This document shows positions 49,401 through 59,840 of a DNA stretch of 64,000 nucleotides, one piece after another. Both the position numbers and the translations under genes were made by a program. The number at the start of each line of letters is the position of its first letter. Positions within the stretch are counted from its first letter, which is position 1. The stretch is from Channa striata. Its lineage: Eukaryota; Chordata; Actinopteri; Anabantiformes; Channidae. Location: NCBI GenBank assembly GCA_033026295.1, contig CM065188.1, positions 2,852,001 to 2,916,000 on the forward strand, read 5' to 3'. Below the pieces are notes generated by a model that saw nothing but the letters and a program-made list of their open reading frames with translations, did no database searches and was not told the origin of the DNA.

Positions 49401-51415
49401 AAATATGACAGACTAAAACCCAAAGATAATAGATTTATGTTTTAAAATGAAGAACAGCATTCATTTTTAACGTATTAGTCTGATTTTTTTTGTATATTTT
49501 AGCTCTGCAGGCGAACAAATCAAAATTGATATGATTCAGCCTTTTACACTCTATAACCATCATAATTAGTAATTGTATGTACTGTATTGCAAGAAGAGTT
49601 CTGTCAACTTTCAAGAAAAGCACAACGGCCTGACTCATTTGTAGCGGCACACACAACTCTCTGGTCATTCATTCAAATCTCACAGCCCAAGTGTGTTCGG
49701 TCTAGTGTCCATTTTGTGTCCTCAAACTCATGTATAGTAAAGGGAAAAGAAAGCACTTCACTGCCTTTGTGTAACAAAGTGCGCTGTCTTTTTTTTACGA
49801 GACTGCTAGCTCTTTTGCTGCTGACCACTGTCTGGGGTCCTTTTAGTCTTTCAGTGGTTGCAGGCACACAGCAGGTGGTCAAGCCGCTGCCTAATTTATC
49901 TGCTGAACATGACTTATGTCATTCAAATGTTGCTGTGTTTGCAAAAGCAATTTCAAAACATTTCTAACAAGGGAATTCAAAGCAAGAAGGCTACAAATGC
50001 TTTGCACAAATTCCAGTGTCAATATTTAAGGTTACATTAAATCAGTGACTGAGAATATGTGACTATATTTATGTCAAGTAATTTTTATTTTGTACACAGG
50101 TCGTTCTTTGTCTTCTCTCATTCTCTATTAATGTGAGGTGTGGCTGTTTTACCTGCTGCAGATTAGCCTCCATTCATCCACTGCGGATTAGTAATGCACG
50201 TTAATCTAGTTATTCTAGTCCTGGTGCATACACTGTCAAAGAAAGTTGACGGAAAAAACTTTTGGGGGGAAATATCTAACCAACCAACGTATATGTCAAC
50301 ATGTAAAAAGTGTTCAGCAGGAAACAAGAGTCTTCCATTAATGTTTCAAATCCAGGACAATCAACAAAACAAGCTGCTTGGCTGAAGAGTAAATCTCATT
50401 ATGTAATGTCCAGTCACATACCAGGAGTATTCACAATGACGAGCGAGTCTGACGTCACATGTTGCTATTGAGTGTCTATGTCCACAACATAAAACTCACC
50501 TTGCTTTTGTGTTCTTCAAATAATGAACAAATAATAGAAGATACAACAAAAGACACTTTTCAAGAGGCTAATACTTTTCACAGTCAAAACTTTTAAAAGA
50601 CGCAATACTTGTGTTCTGCAAGTAAAGACTAATTTAACTGTCAAGAACAAGAAACATGATTTACATGTGTAACATCTAAAAGGTCCAGCAAATAAATCAT
50701 GTAACTGGAAATGTAATAAAAAGTTACCACTACCATTTAGCATGTGACACTATGTTATGGGATTTTCCAAATACAATGTTATTGCTAATAGATACTTCAC
50801 CTTTTCACAGAACCAGAAAAGACAGAATGAACCTGAATTGCAATGACTAAAACAATTAATTCCATTTGTTCTATTCCGCAGTATTATATTAAAATCACTG
50901 TCCACGGCTGCAAGGTAAACTCCATACCGTGCACATTTGTTTTAAATACTATAGCGCTCCTTTTGTCTTTTCCCTTCCTTTCAGCAATCTATTATCTATT
51001 AATCCCATTACTAAAAAAATTGAAGAGACTCCTCAGTGCAGTGGGATGACACAGACACCAACAGCTGAGCAAGACAGACAAGCTGTGAGGCAGGCTCAAC
51101 TACACTGTTCAAACACAAACTAGGTGACAATGGACCCTGCACTGCTGCAGAACTACCCCTTTAACTAGCGAGACTACCAGGCAACACATAAACGATCTCT
51201 CTTCCTCCTTCTGCCTTTTTAATAAAGAAACCACTCACGCCTCTCTATTGACACCCTCCTCTGTTTTGTTCTCATTCTGTCAAGTAATCTTTCGTCACCC
51301 CACATTTCAGCAGGCTGGGTAAAGTCTTGTGGCTTACCCTGTTCACTAGTGAGGGGAGTCCATAGCCAGCGGTCCCCCCTTTTCCACCAGTCGAGCCCTC
51401 ATCCACTGAATTCAT
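31550..51415 (-). CDS. rab11fip4: Rab11 family-interacting protein 4, short isoform (13 coding exons, 556 aa)
   Basis: Coding segments 51338-51415, 42126-42376, 41494-41679, 40585-40719, 38485-38520, 37542-37641, 37092-37195, 36756-36896, 36366-36447, 34267-34404, 33933-34091, 32153-32296 and 31550-31666 join in frame (1671 nt, GT-AG throughout). Class II FIPs are Rab11 effectors on recycling endosomes that also bind Arf GTPases and act in traffic and cytokinesis. Seen here: an acidic region (27-172), a CSQC motif (193-196), a Ser-rich segment (STEDLFRDSID), long coiled coil (about 263-535) and the C-terminal Rab11-binding domain ending HNPSILEIKN, with Tyr-Met-Asp (536-538) at the family's YID position. 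ILDHNPSILEIK points to FIP4 rather than FIP3. The EF-hand region of long FIP4 is replaced by a 26-residue leader. Teleosts may carry two paralogues, and a or b cannot be decided here. Confidence 0.95.
32153..32296 (-). other. rab11fip4: rab11fip4 coding exon 12
   Basis: Residues 471-518: ENQKLKEQNDELNGQILSLS, LYEAKNLFATQTKAQSLAAE and IDNASRDQ. Leads into the Rab11-binding domain. Phase 0 on both sides. Confidence 0.97.
33933..34091 (-). other. rab11fip4: rab11fip4 coding exon 11
   Basis: Residues 418-470: LIEDLRRELEHLQVFKLEAE, a Gly/Arg/Ser-rich hinge (RPGRGRSSSSSLAEF), then VELEHEVKRLKQ. The hinge interrupts the coiled coil. Confidence 0.95.
34267..34404 (-). other. rab11fip4: rab11fip4 coding exon 10
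   Basis: Residues 372-417: KQRMTDKLEDTSLRLKDEMD then LYRKMMDKLRQNRHQFQKEK. One of the most conserved FIP4 coiled-coil stretches. Donor GAG|GTGGGA. Confidence 0.95.
34493..35903. mobile_element. hAT-like DNA element in a rab11fip4 intron
   Basis: CAGGGCTTGACATTACG at the left end and the reverse complement of CAGGGCTGGACAGTAAC at the right end form imperfect terminal inverted repeats 1.41 kb apart. The CAGGG start and sub-terminal 'ACTTGCCC'/'ACTTGTCC' motifs resemble vertebrate hAT-type elements. No transposase frame survives. The flanking 8-mers do not match, so no target duplication is evident. Intron between exons 9 and 10. Confidence 0.6.
36366..36447 (-). other. rab11fip4: rab11fip4 coding exon 9
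   Basis: Coiled coil, residues 344-371: VKQLEEENSEMSHSMGRLKS then HTEKLDE. Donor GAG|GTAACT. Confidence 0.93.
36756..36896 (-). other. rab11fip4: rab11fip4 coding exon 8
   Basis: Coiled coil, residues 297-344: VHELEEQLKDQETRAEQ then RRHREAYSKMERDKNTQIEL. Confidence 0.94.
37092..37195 (-). other. rab11fip4: rab11fip4 coding exon 7
   Basis: Start of the coiled coil, residues 263-297: VSCLEKKVAELESEI then KSKLKQENTQLVH. Confidence 0.94.
37321..37395. repeat. Teleost SINE/LINE 3' tail
   Basis: The block TTGTAAGTCGCTTTGGATAA plus AAAGCGTCTGCCAAATGACT and an ATGTAAA-type tail is the well-known conserved 3' end shared by fish SINEs and their partner LINEs. Intronic, between exons 6 and 7. Confidence 0.85.
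37542..37641 (-). other. rab11fip4: rab11fip4 coding exon 6
   Basis: It encodes residues 229-262, QLLHNSNLSSSNGSTEDLFR then DSIDSCDIDINEK. The acceptor has a tandem AG (GCAG|GCAG). The first AG keeps the frame, and the second would shift it. Confidence 0.93.
38485..38520 (-). other. rab11fip4: rab11fip4 coding exon 5 (36-nt micro-exon)
   Basis: Only 36 nt: PNRKISSTAFG. Flanked by TCTGTAG and AAG|GTAGGT. Frame and sequence continue exactly from exon 4 and into exon 6 (S-PNRKISSTAFG-R). Confidence 0.9.
40585..40719 (-). other. rab11fip4: rab11fip4 coding exon 4
   Basis: It encodes residues 172-217: AGQTPRKGRQHY, VYCSQCSKKVNLLNDLE and RLKNLKAN. The Cys-x-x-Cys pair (193-196) is a single pair, so a zinc site is not assured. 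Confidence 0.94.
40772..41285. other. Intronic segment with an unusually long open frame
   Basis: In the intron between exons 3 and 4, plus strand 40804-41205 is open for 133 codons with no recognisable domain and no splice support. The DNA has less A/T-run character than other introns. It may be a conserved non-coding element or chance. Antisense to rab11fip4. Confidence 0.3.
41494..41679 (-). other. rab11fip4: rab11fip4 coding exon 3
   Basis: It encodes residues 110-172, including CGQASISVTSDLS, NEEQFEDYGEGEE and PSSPCPDDETRTN, segments characteristic of FIP4. Acceptor TTCCTCAG, donor TAG|GTAACT. Confidence 0.93.
42126..42376 (-). other. rab11fip4: rab11fip4 coding exon 2
   Basis: Acceptor CGTCTTCCAG. 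It encodes residues 27-110: GGEEERVCPFIM, then a Glu/Asp-rich segment (EVEEPEEEVADEG) and LRELFFAGEK. Donor GAA|GTAAGTATG. Low-complexity acidic linker, the least conserved part of FIP4. Confidence 0.88.
42377..44811. other. First part of rab11fip4 intron 1
   Basis: No exon recognised. Contains an AC microsatellite at 43455-43487 and otherwise AT-leaning DNA. Confidence 0.6.
44812..45165 (+). repeat. Teleost 'TCCATCCATTATC' interspersed repeat
   Basis: Starts GCATCCATCCATTATC, continues through GTACAACCTGGACAGGTCA, GGCCAACACAGAGAGACA and GGAGGAAACCCACAC, and ends in a GTGAGGCAGCAG-type block. The order matches a very abundant teleost repeat known from many fish introns. Class not assigned here. 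Inserted in rab11fip4 intron 1, opposite orientation to the gene. Confidence 0.85.
45166..51337. other. Rest of rab11fip4 intron 1
   Basis: About 6 kb without a recognisable exon. A short palindrome GGAGCTC-T-GAGCTCC sits at 47590-47604 in a GC-richer patch (47,170-47,640) that could be an intronic regulatory element. A small AC repeat is near 48,383. Confidence 0.5.
51338..51415 (-). other. rab11fip4: rab11fip4 coding exon 1 (short-isoform leader)
   Basis: ATG at 51415, with an in-frame TAG three codons upstream. It encodes MNSVDEGSTGGKGGT through LPSLVNR (26 aa), then donor AGG|GTAAGCC in phase 0, matching the phase-0 start of exon 2. Gly/Ser-rich, no EF-hand. Confidence 0.75.
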
Positions 51416-51960
51416 CCACCGGGGCTAAGTGTCAGCTGTGTCGGCTCAGGCACACAGGTGTTCCCTTCAAAGCCAGGAGGGGGAAGACGCTTGGAAAGTC
51501 CAAAGGCTGAGTCCCTGTTAGTGGTATAGTCCAAAGAGAGGTGGAGGAGCGGCGCAGGATGTCTGGTTCACTTTAAACCGCTGCACTGGCTGCCTGGCTT
51601 CTCCTGAACACACTAGCCCTCTGTGTGTCACACACGTACACACTCAAACACACGAATACAACCACGCACGCTGCACCTTTCACCCCCACACTCACACCCG
51701 CTCCCTCTCTTTCTCTCTGCTTCGCCGGCTGACTTGCATTCACACTGTGAGAGCTCAGATCAGGCAACAGTTGTTGAATTCACGGCCCCTCCTCTCTCCC
51801 TCCTCCCCCCCCCCATTCCACCCCCCTGTGGGTGGTTGCTTAGCAACTGGATTTAAAAGGCGGGGCTTGCGAGTGTCCTCACATTGCTGCACACTCTGCT
51901 CTCGGCTGCTGCCTACTCAGGCTATATTTGCATATGAAGCCCTGCCTGCTTCTCTGTCTG
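51416..51960 (-). promoter_or_regulatory. rab11fip4: Probable rab11fip4 short-isoform promoter and 5' UTR
   Basis: GC-richer than its surroundings and directly upstream (minus strand) of coding exon 1. It contains a GC box (GGCGGGGC, 51859-51866) and a TATA-like TTTAAAA (51852-51858). There is a perfect X-box palindrome at 51835-51847 and an octamer ATTTGCAT (plus strand) at 51926-51933. A pyrimidine-rich, C-run segment lies at 51780-51830. The transcription start is not fixed by the sequence. Confidence 0.6.
51835..51847. promoter_or_regulatory. RFX X-box palindrome
   Basis: GTTGCTTAGCAAC: a perfect inverted repeat GTTGCT/AGCAAC with a one-base centre, matching the RFX-family X-box consensus. 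It lies about 420 bp upstream of the rab11fip4 start codon. Confidence 0.65.
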
Positions 51961-52759
51961 TGTCGCTGCTGTGGAAGAGGCCAGCGGCCGTGTGGGCTGC
52001 AGAGGGGGAGGGAAGTGATTGTTGTCCGTAAAACTGAAACAGTTTGTCTTCAGTGATGCAGCAGATTCCACCTGAGGGGTCAAAAAGAAAAGAAATAGTG
52101 GTTTGTCCTTACGGGAAGGAGAAAAGAGGGAAGAAGCACTGGAGAATAGGACAGCTTGAGGCATTTTGTTCAGTTTTTAAAAGTTTCGAATACCATTTTG
52201 TATTAATGCAGTGTTTTCCACACATATAACATACTCAGGCAGGCTACCCAAGTATATTTGGCCAGCCCATTTTTTAAATCAAAGAGGACAATGACCCCTG
52301 TGAAAAGGTAACTAGAGGACTATTTCCTTTTTCCCTACCGCAAATACCACTTATTGTATTGGCAGCTTAAAATGTCAAACAGCAGCTCAGGTCACCTGTT
52401 GGTAAGGTTACTTCCATGATTTACTGTAAACTGACGACCGGACAACTGAGACGTGTTTTCTGTGTTGGCGGAAAAGCAGAACTTTGCAAAAACTTTGCCC
52501 CTTGTCCTAAAGTTATAGGTGTGAGAAAAGCACATTTGTAGTGTTTCTGTTTTTTTTTTTCCTGTTTCCATAGATTAGTCATAAAATGTGACATGATCTT
52601 CATTAAAGTCCCAAATATCAACAAACACAAAATAATTGTGAAATTGTTGTAGAATTTTGAACTTTAGATCAGCCGTATTTTTAGTTCGTTCAGTTCACAT
52701 CTGATGTGAACTGTTCACTTGACCCAAAAATTAAGTTTGTGTCTCTGAAGCTATACTGT
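51961..52759. other. Upstream region, no gene seen
   Basis: The GC content falls off after about 52,020. Nothing recognised beyond a T-run near 52,550. Confidence 0.55.
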
Positions 52760-53070
52760 ATAAAATGGACTTCAGTGTTTTGGGCCATTGTCCTGCTGCG
52801 CCACCCTGCCCCATTGAGCCTCAGCTTGCAGACAGCCACTCTGCTTTATCCTGTACAATACCCTGATAAACCTAGCTATTCATTTTCCCCTCCACACTGG
52901 CAAGTGGTCCAGGTCTCTAAAGGAGCAAAGCAGCCCCAAACCATGACGCTCTCGCCTTCACTTTTGGGATGATGATGAATCTTGTTGGTGCTGTGTTTTT
53001 ACACCATATGTATTGATTTGTGCTCTTTCCAAAAATTCTTCTTCTGCCCAATAGACATTTTCCAATTTTC
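52760..53070 (+). repeat. Teleost interspersed repeat, decayed
   Basis: GGGCCATTGTCCTGCTGCGC, later CAGCCCCAAACCATGACGCT and TTGTTGGTGCTGTGTTTTT, follow the order of a common fish repeat remembered as '...ATTGTCCTGCTGC...CAAACCATGATGCT...'. Frames are broken. Confidence 0.65.
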
Positions 53071-55138
53071 CATTATGATTTTGTATGTTTAATGGTTGTG
53101 TTAGTAAAGAAATTAAAGGTCATGAGAGTGTTCTATCAGCTCAGGAATATTGTTTTTGTTTATATTTGTAAATTTGTAATTTGGTGAAGATTGCATCACA
53201 CATTATCAGCCAACTTATGCACAATACGAAGAAATTCTAACTCTGCCAGTCTTTGTAAAGACTTCTACAAACAAACCACTAATTCTAAATTTACCATGGA
53301 ACTTGGGCTCTTTTCATTTGCTCAGGAACTGTCACATGCACTCACACAACATCACACACAATGCTGTCATGGACATTTTGTTTTATATATATATTATTTT
53401 GCTTTACTAAACAAACCACGATTATAATTAGCTGTTGGCTAATGTTCAGCTGAGAACTTCCTCTACTGATAACACTGTTGTCCAACTTCTCTCTGAAGGA
53501 CATGTTCCCCATGCTGTGAAAAACTGCATGAAATTCCCTCTCTGTACTACTTCTTGCTATTTTCAAATTATTCTGCATTTGAGATGAATGTTTCAAAACA
53601 TATTCACTGTTTTTGCATAATAGGTTTCACAATTATTCATCTGTATTGTCAATTTCATTTACCTACAGTATACTGTAAATTTAATTATAAATCTTAATTT
53701 GGTTTGTGTGGCGTTACAACTGCTAACAACTGGACTCAGCAACCTTTGGCAGGAGCTACTGGCTGAGTCAAAACTAAAGCCAATGCTGCTAAAATTACAA
53801 GGAAATGTCAGTGAACTAATTACTTCCTTGCTATCTCCCTCTCTCTTCAGGCTGACATATTTTCAGTGTCTCAGCATTTATTTCATGACTCATATTTTGC
53901 CTCACCTGAGGTGGTGAAAAAGATGACGAGGAAAGAGAGATGTGAACCAAGCTAAGGAAGCAAAATAAAACTTCAAAATGCAGATAGAAAGGCCACCCTT
54001 ATACAGTCTCTACCTCTCTTTCTCTTTCCCTCTTCCTCATGCTACTTTCTCCTTCACTTCTCAAGATTGTTGGCCGGGGCTCAGCCAATGGCCTGTGGCT
54101 ATTTGTTTATGTGCAATTTGTTGGAGGGCTGGCCCCCTTTCCTCTTTTCAAAGAACCCATTTACAATTCTATTCATGTCTACCTGCCTTATTCAGATGCC
54201 AACACAGTCATGGACCAAGTGCCTGGGTTTCACTACATGCTTTCACAAAGTGTTAACAGAGTTATGTTAATGCTATTCAGCAAAGGAAGGATGTTGTTAC
54301 CTTGCAATATGCAACACAGTAAAAGAAGGTGCAATATTAAAGTGATGAGGTCAAGCGGCAAAGATGGTGCCTGCATTATATTTCTCATAGATGAACCCAA
54401 ACAGGGCTACAAGAAACATACAGTACATGTACATACACACAGAGACATATGCATGTCAAGCGCATCCACACAAAAAAAACAAACCTAACAAATGTGCATT
54501 TTGCAGCGTGTGGCTGAAGCTGCTGTGTGAGGGATTTTTAACCAGCTGCTGGGTTTGCAATGCAGCAAGACGAATGTTGGAGAGAAACAGGGAGAGATGT
54601 GTACAGTAAGAGGTCCCACAGAAAAAAGGATTACATAAAATCAATGAGACAGCGATATTCTTTAAGAGGCAGCAGCTTGGTAGGCTACTTATTTGGGCCA
54701 AATACTGAGAATGCCAGAAACTTTAGTAATCTTATTTAGTGGTCACGAAACGTACTGATGAGGTACTGAAACGTACTGATGAAGCTAACAACAAGAAAGC
54801 ACTAACTGCACAAAATCACCATAATGGCAATATGCAGGTGTGACACAGGGGTCAGGTAAGGTACTTGTTCCAATCACTGAGAGGTGAGATACCGAAAAAG
54901 CTGAAATCTGCTAAATAAAATCTGCCACCATGTTGAGTATGCCAGGTTTGACAGAAATCACGAGGAACTTCGTAACAATCTCAGTACTGTTGGTGTGACT
55001 GATTAATGCAGTTGAATATGACGTACAAACAGACATGACAACGACAGAATGAAACCCAAACCTAGAGCACAGATTAAAACACAACTAAACAATAACATTC
55101 CATTGTAGTTACACTACAACACAATGGTTTTATTTATG
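53071..55138. other. Non-coding stretch, no gene seen
   Basis: Includes a GC-richer patch at 54,060-54,240 with overlapping open frames but no splice support or known domain. Confidence 0.5.
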
Positions 55139-55240
55139 TGTTTTATTTAATTTTTATTGAACCAGATAAAAGACCCTCTTTTGCAAGGGTGGCCTGGCCA
55201 AGAGGTCTGCATATATATTACAAACAATAAGTTGAAATGA
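55139..55240. repeat. Teleost interspersed repeat fragment
   Basis: TTTATTGAACCAGATAAAAG followed by GGCCTGGCCAAGAGGTCTGC matches a common fish repeat remembered as 'TTTATTTAACCAGGTAAAA ... GACCTGGCCAAGA'. Confidence 0.7.
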
Positions 55241-55350
55241 ATAATAAATGGTACAATAATAATGGTAACAATAATGGTGAATGCATCATAATGCAAAGGT
55301 ACAGTATGTAAATCCTGTACTAACAAATACACAAGTACTAACAGCTATAC

Positions 55351-55412
55351 TGTGTGTGTGTGTATATGTATATATATGTATATATATATATATGTGTGTG
55401 TGTGTATATACA
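55351..55412. repeat. (TG)n(TA)n(TG)n compound microsatellite
   Basis: Alternating purine-pyrimidine tract with a TA-rich core, able to adopt Z-DNA or cruciform forms. Confidence 0.92.
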
Positions 55413-58400
55413 TTCCTAAAACTTTTCTCACTTTATCCATGCAACAATACACACAGATTGTAAAAGACAATGGTAAATGGCAAATGCCCACTTATGTAAC
55501 ACATAATCTACAAGACCAGTAAAGAAAAGTATAGAAGTGCTGAATACAACTTTGTCATCATGACTCATGTCATGCTACTACTATGCAAATTACACACAAA
55601 GTTTTATCTCATTATCTATCTTTTTGATTTTTGGTGCCATAATAACTTAAAACTTAATTTAAATATCTGCTACTAAGTAACAGATTAGTTTAAAATAAGA
55701 CATTTGGATGCAAATCAGAACAATGTTTATTTTTGTTTGAAAGAGTCAAAGAGAGATCGGTGGGAGACTTTTCTCCGTCAATACGCTGAGTTAACCCAGC
55801 TAACATCTGACTGACAACAGATCGAAGCCTGAGGATCAATACCCAACCAGACCATCAATCCATCAATTACTACCAGACCACTGGGACAGCAGGTGACAGA
55901 GGAATCAATGAGAACGTGAGTGGGAAAATAAAGACAAGCATGTTTAAAAATGAAATAGCAAGGGGAGAAAGAGCAACACAAAGAAACAGAAAAAGAAAGA
56001 AAGAGTGTTGAAGGATTCAAACAGAATTCCAGAGGAATTTTGAAAATAATAATGTTTGCTAGGAAACATAAATATGAAAACCGCGTGGTTAATACATGTA
56101 CTGTATGTATGTCAGTGGTGAAAATGTACCACCAAGCTTCAGCGGCATGTTTAAAGTTTAACTGAGGTTTTCACTTCCCCTATTAAAAGGTGACAGAGTG
56201 TGGTAAGAATACTTGGTGTGAGCTGAACTGAAACACTGCAAATAGACAATGGCCGCTAATTAAACTGACACACTAGAGGAAAAACACTGACCCACGATAG
56301 GTCAATAAAACTAAAGGCACATTTCACAGAGATAAAGAGACATGCACACTCAACGAACACACTACCACACACACAAAAGATGGAAGAGAGTGTGTATTGG
56401 CATAAAGACATTGACTATGTTTGTCTAATTTTTACTCACCTAAGGGATGACCCAGTACTAATACCTGTATATGGCATCTGTTCCGATGCTGCCCTTGTGT
56501 ACTCATACCCATGGAAAATAGTAAAGGTAAAATAGTAAGAAGTGCTAGTTTTAAGATCCAGTTGCCAACAGCCATTCTCTTTAATATTATTTTAAACTTG
56601 TTTAATATTTATGATGAACATTTGCAACCAACGGAGATGTACAATAAATAGAACTTCACCTGAAGTTTGCTTTTTTAAACTCCATCGTCCTCTGAAGACT
56701 CGTACAGTTCCCTCTCCAACCAGGATCTCAATCTAAATAATTGCTTTGTTCATCTTTTTTCTTTAATTTTTTGTTTTTGCTGGATTCTCAGATTGATCTA
56801 CCTCAGAACTTCTAGTCATCAGGTATCTGCTTCTTCAACCCTGTCAGATTCCAGACATCTATCAAATTTTGTCATGAGGGCCAGTGTTTAAATGTGAACT
56901 ATACCAGTCTTCGAAAGCCTTACCTAGTTGTCATGTATTTCCCCGCTGCTATTTAGATCAGAAGTTTATGCCCAATGTCTCTCATGAGTCCAAATGGATG
57001 GTTGTTTGATAAGTCATTCTAGCAGCAGAACAATATTGTAATATTGTACTTCTGTCATACAAAATGTAATCATACTTGCATGGGAGGAACATTCCTTTAC
57101 ATTCTATGATGTACAGTAACTTCATGCAGAATTAAGAGTTGCATATTTTGATCATCTTTATGCTTGTTTATGAAATAAAATGAAGAAAATCTATAAAGAA
57201 CTGTATGTCTGTTCAGCTAATATTCCCTAAAAGTGTGTGCTTGGCTATGCAGACACTGCTTTTATGATGACACCCCTCTAAACACTTTGCTTTGCCATCA
57301 CTTTATGTGTGATTTCCAAACAACTTCTCTTTTTATTTTACTGCCTCTTTCACTGTTTCCTGCAAGACAGAAGAACGTAGAACAAACAGCATATGAACTT
57401 GCACAGCTGGTAAATGTGCAAGAAGAAAGAGTGAAAATCACAGTTTTTAATAGAACACATGACGATTACCAATTTAAAAATGTGTTGAACAAACATTTGC
57501 TCTAATCAAAGCTGAAATAAAAGATTAGGAGATTAATAACTCTTATTAAATAAAATAATTACCTCTTTGTATTTGTCTCCAACTCTCCCACCTCCTTCTT
57601 TAATTTCCTATTTCTGGTTTTGTTTCTGTCCACTGTTATCTCTCTTTGCCAGTGCTGGATGCCTGCTGCAAAGCTCTGCTGTGCATCTGTCATGTCTTGT
57701 TATTCATAATTAGTGTCTACACCTTTCTTGTTCATCTTCCTTTCAAACAAGATAAACTGAACTGCTTGCAACTACACTGTGGCCCACAGTCTTTCTTTTT
57801 TCTTTCCGTTTTACTCCCTCGTTCTCTTTCTGCTTTTTAATTAGGTCGCTGATTGTGCTGTGATGTGTGGATTGAATAGAAAATCTGTCACAGGAGCTCA
57901 GTTCTGGATCACTGCCTTTTGCTCTCACTGTCTCCCGCTTTCATAAACAACGCACTTACTGTATACTCACATACACACTTACTTCATCACACTTTGGGGT
58001 TGACTAACTACTTACTGTAAATGACCAAAGTCTTGTAAAATCTTATATGATTTATGTAAGAATGTAACAACACGATTACATGACCTGTGGAGTTATTTGC
58101 TACTAACAACGTAACAAGACCACAAAAGAAATCCTTATTAATCATAGTCAGGTAAAACACATCTTAGAAGTGCATGAGCATTTTTAAGACTTAACAAATA
58201 AGGCGATATACAGTAGGAGGAAAGAAAGCTAATACATGCAACTTAACCTAGCAGTAGCCTGAGACTGGAAATCAATCCACTCTCCTGTGCCTGGCCCTCC
58301 CTCTCCCTGCTCTGCTGTCTGCTACACTCAGTATTTCAGTTTAAATTGTATAAACTTACATTATATAAAAAGCTCCTAAACATACTACTCAAGCTGAAAC

Positions 58401-58449
58401 ATTGAGAAACTGAAATAGTCTGATTTTAGAAGTGAAGATTTCTAAACAG
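55413..58449. other. Non-coding stretch, no gene seen
   Basis: AT-leaning. No domain-bearing frame was found, and no EF-hand exon for the long FIP4 isoform was recognised on the minus strand. Confidence 0.45.
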
Positions 58450-58599
58450 GCGCCAGCTTTGGCAGGAGCCCTCCACATTAAGATGACTGTGGAGATCGGA
58501 AATCGTCATCCTGTGCACAGCTGTGTCACCAGTCCACCAAATTGCCGAACTGGAGCTGGGACAATTGCAAAAATGCCATTGCACTCAAGGGACACCTGA
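58450..58599 (+). other. Isolated GC-richer island with a 50-codon open frame
   Basis: TTTCTAAACAG (weak acceptor) precedes 49 open codons and TGA. The reading includes APALAGALHIKMTVEIGNRH and RTGAGTIAKMPLHSRDT. The composition is clearly more GC-rich and complex than the flanks. It could be a terminal exon, an old repeat fragment, or a conserved non-coding element. I recognise no family. Confidence 0.25.
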
Positions 58600-58920
58600 A
58601 TCTTTGATTCCCTAATTATCATACTTACAAATCTTTGAGCAGAGAGTTTCGCGTGAGAGCTTCTTCAAGCCTGCTACTTAATAATCTGCAACAAGTGTGT
58701 GTTTTCAAGAGTTCCCGTGACTCACAAGAGTTCAGCCAGTTACAAATCAAATGACCTTCAACAAACTGCATTTATTTCATGATAATCCCTTACAATACAA
58801 CACTTGTAAATTTACGAAAATCAATTAATCAATAATAATCATATAATTTCAATATATGAAAACACCTACAAAAAAATTGCAGTTGAAGCAGCACATAAAA
58901 AACTCACAGTTTGGATTATA

Positions 58921-59840
58921 ACTTTTCACAAATATAGCAATTCACCACAAAGCCATCTCGAGGCACTTGACACAATAAACCAAGACTTAATAGAGAAAAC
59001 CTTAAGCAACAAACAAGAAACTGGGCAGATTGGCAGAGATTAGGAGAGGAGGTTAGAAAGGTTGGATGTATTTTGGATCCCCAAACTAAGAGCTGGTTTG
59101 GAGCATGCTCTAACTGTCAGCCTACCTCGAAAAGGACAGTTTTAAGGCTAGTGTTGAAAGTAGGGAGGATGTCTGAGTGTGTCTTAAGAATCTGAACTGG
59201 GATCTGGTTCCACAGGAGAGAAGCTTGATAGCTAAAGGCTCTGCCTCCCATTCAACTTTTATTAATATATTATGGATCTTGGCAATTAAAGGCATGGTAT
59301 AAAAGGAGGGTAGTTTAAAATTATATTCTAGATTTTATAGGAAGCCAGTGGATAGAAGCTAATGAAGGAAAATTTGATATTTATTGCTAATTCCAGCCAA
59401 TCCATTTTCAGCAGCTTGTGGATTGAACCTCTTAGTAGGAAGTATTGTAATCCTAATAGTAGGGAGTTACAGCACTCTGGTCTAGAAATGGCAAGTATAT
59501 GGACTGTCTTTATGATAGAATGTTCTTAATTTTCCACAGATGGAAAAAAGCTTAACTATATGTTTAGATCCCATGTTATTGAGATTTTTAGGCCCAAATA
59601 CCATAACTTCCATTTTGTCTAAGTTTAGAGGTAGGAAATCAGAGGACCTCTAGGCCTTTATATCTTTATTCATTCTTGGAGTTAAGATCCTGTATAATAT
59701 ACATTATTATCACTGTTTTGAGTCTTTATCTTGTATTGTTTCTGCTTGTACACCTTTATCAACAATCATCTATGAAACACTTTGAATTACATTATCCATA
59801 TGAAAGTCGCTATACAACTCAAATTTGAATTTAATTAATT
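58921..59840 (+). repeat. Long teleost interspersed repeat copy
   Basis: Same family as 4893. Successive blocks CACAAAGCCATCTCGAGGCA, CTGGTTCCACAGGAGAGAAG, CTTGATAGCTAAAGGCTCTG and TTTATAGGAAGCCAGTGGAT appear in the order seen in many fish genomes. It ends with a GTCGCTATACAACTCAAATT tail. Highly diverged, with no intact frame. Confidence 0.8.

Noticed and set aside
31550..51415. Calling the gene rab11fip3
   Set aside because: The C-terminus (ILDHNPSILEIK) and the exon 3-5 segments fit FIP4. FIP3 has a different ending (METNPSILEVK).
57233..57505. Plus-strand 90-codon frame ending VLNKHLL
   Set aside because: No domain, no start context and no convincing splice support. Treated as chance.
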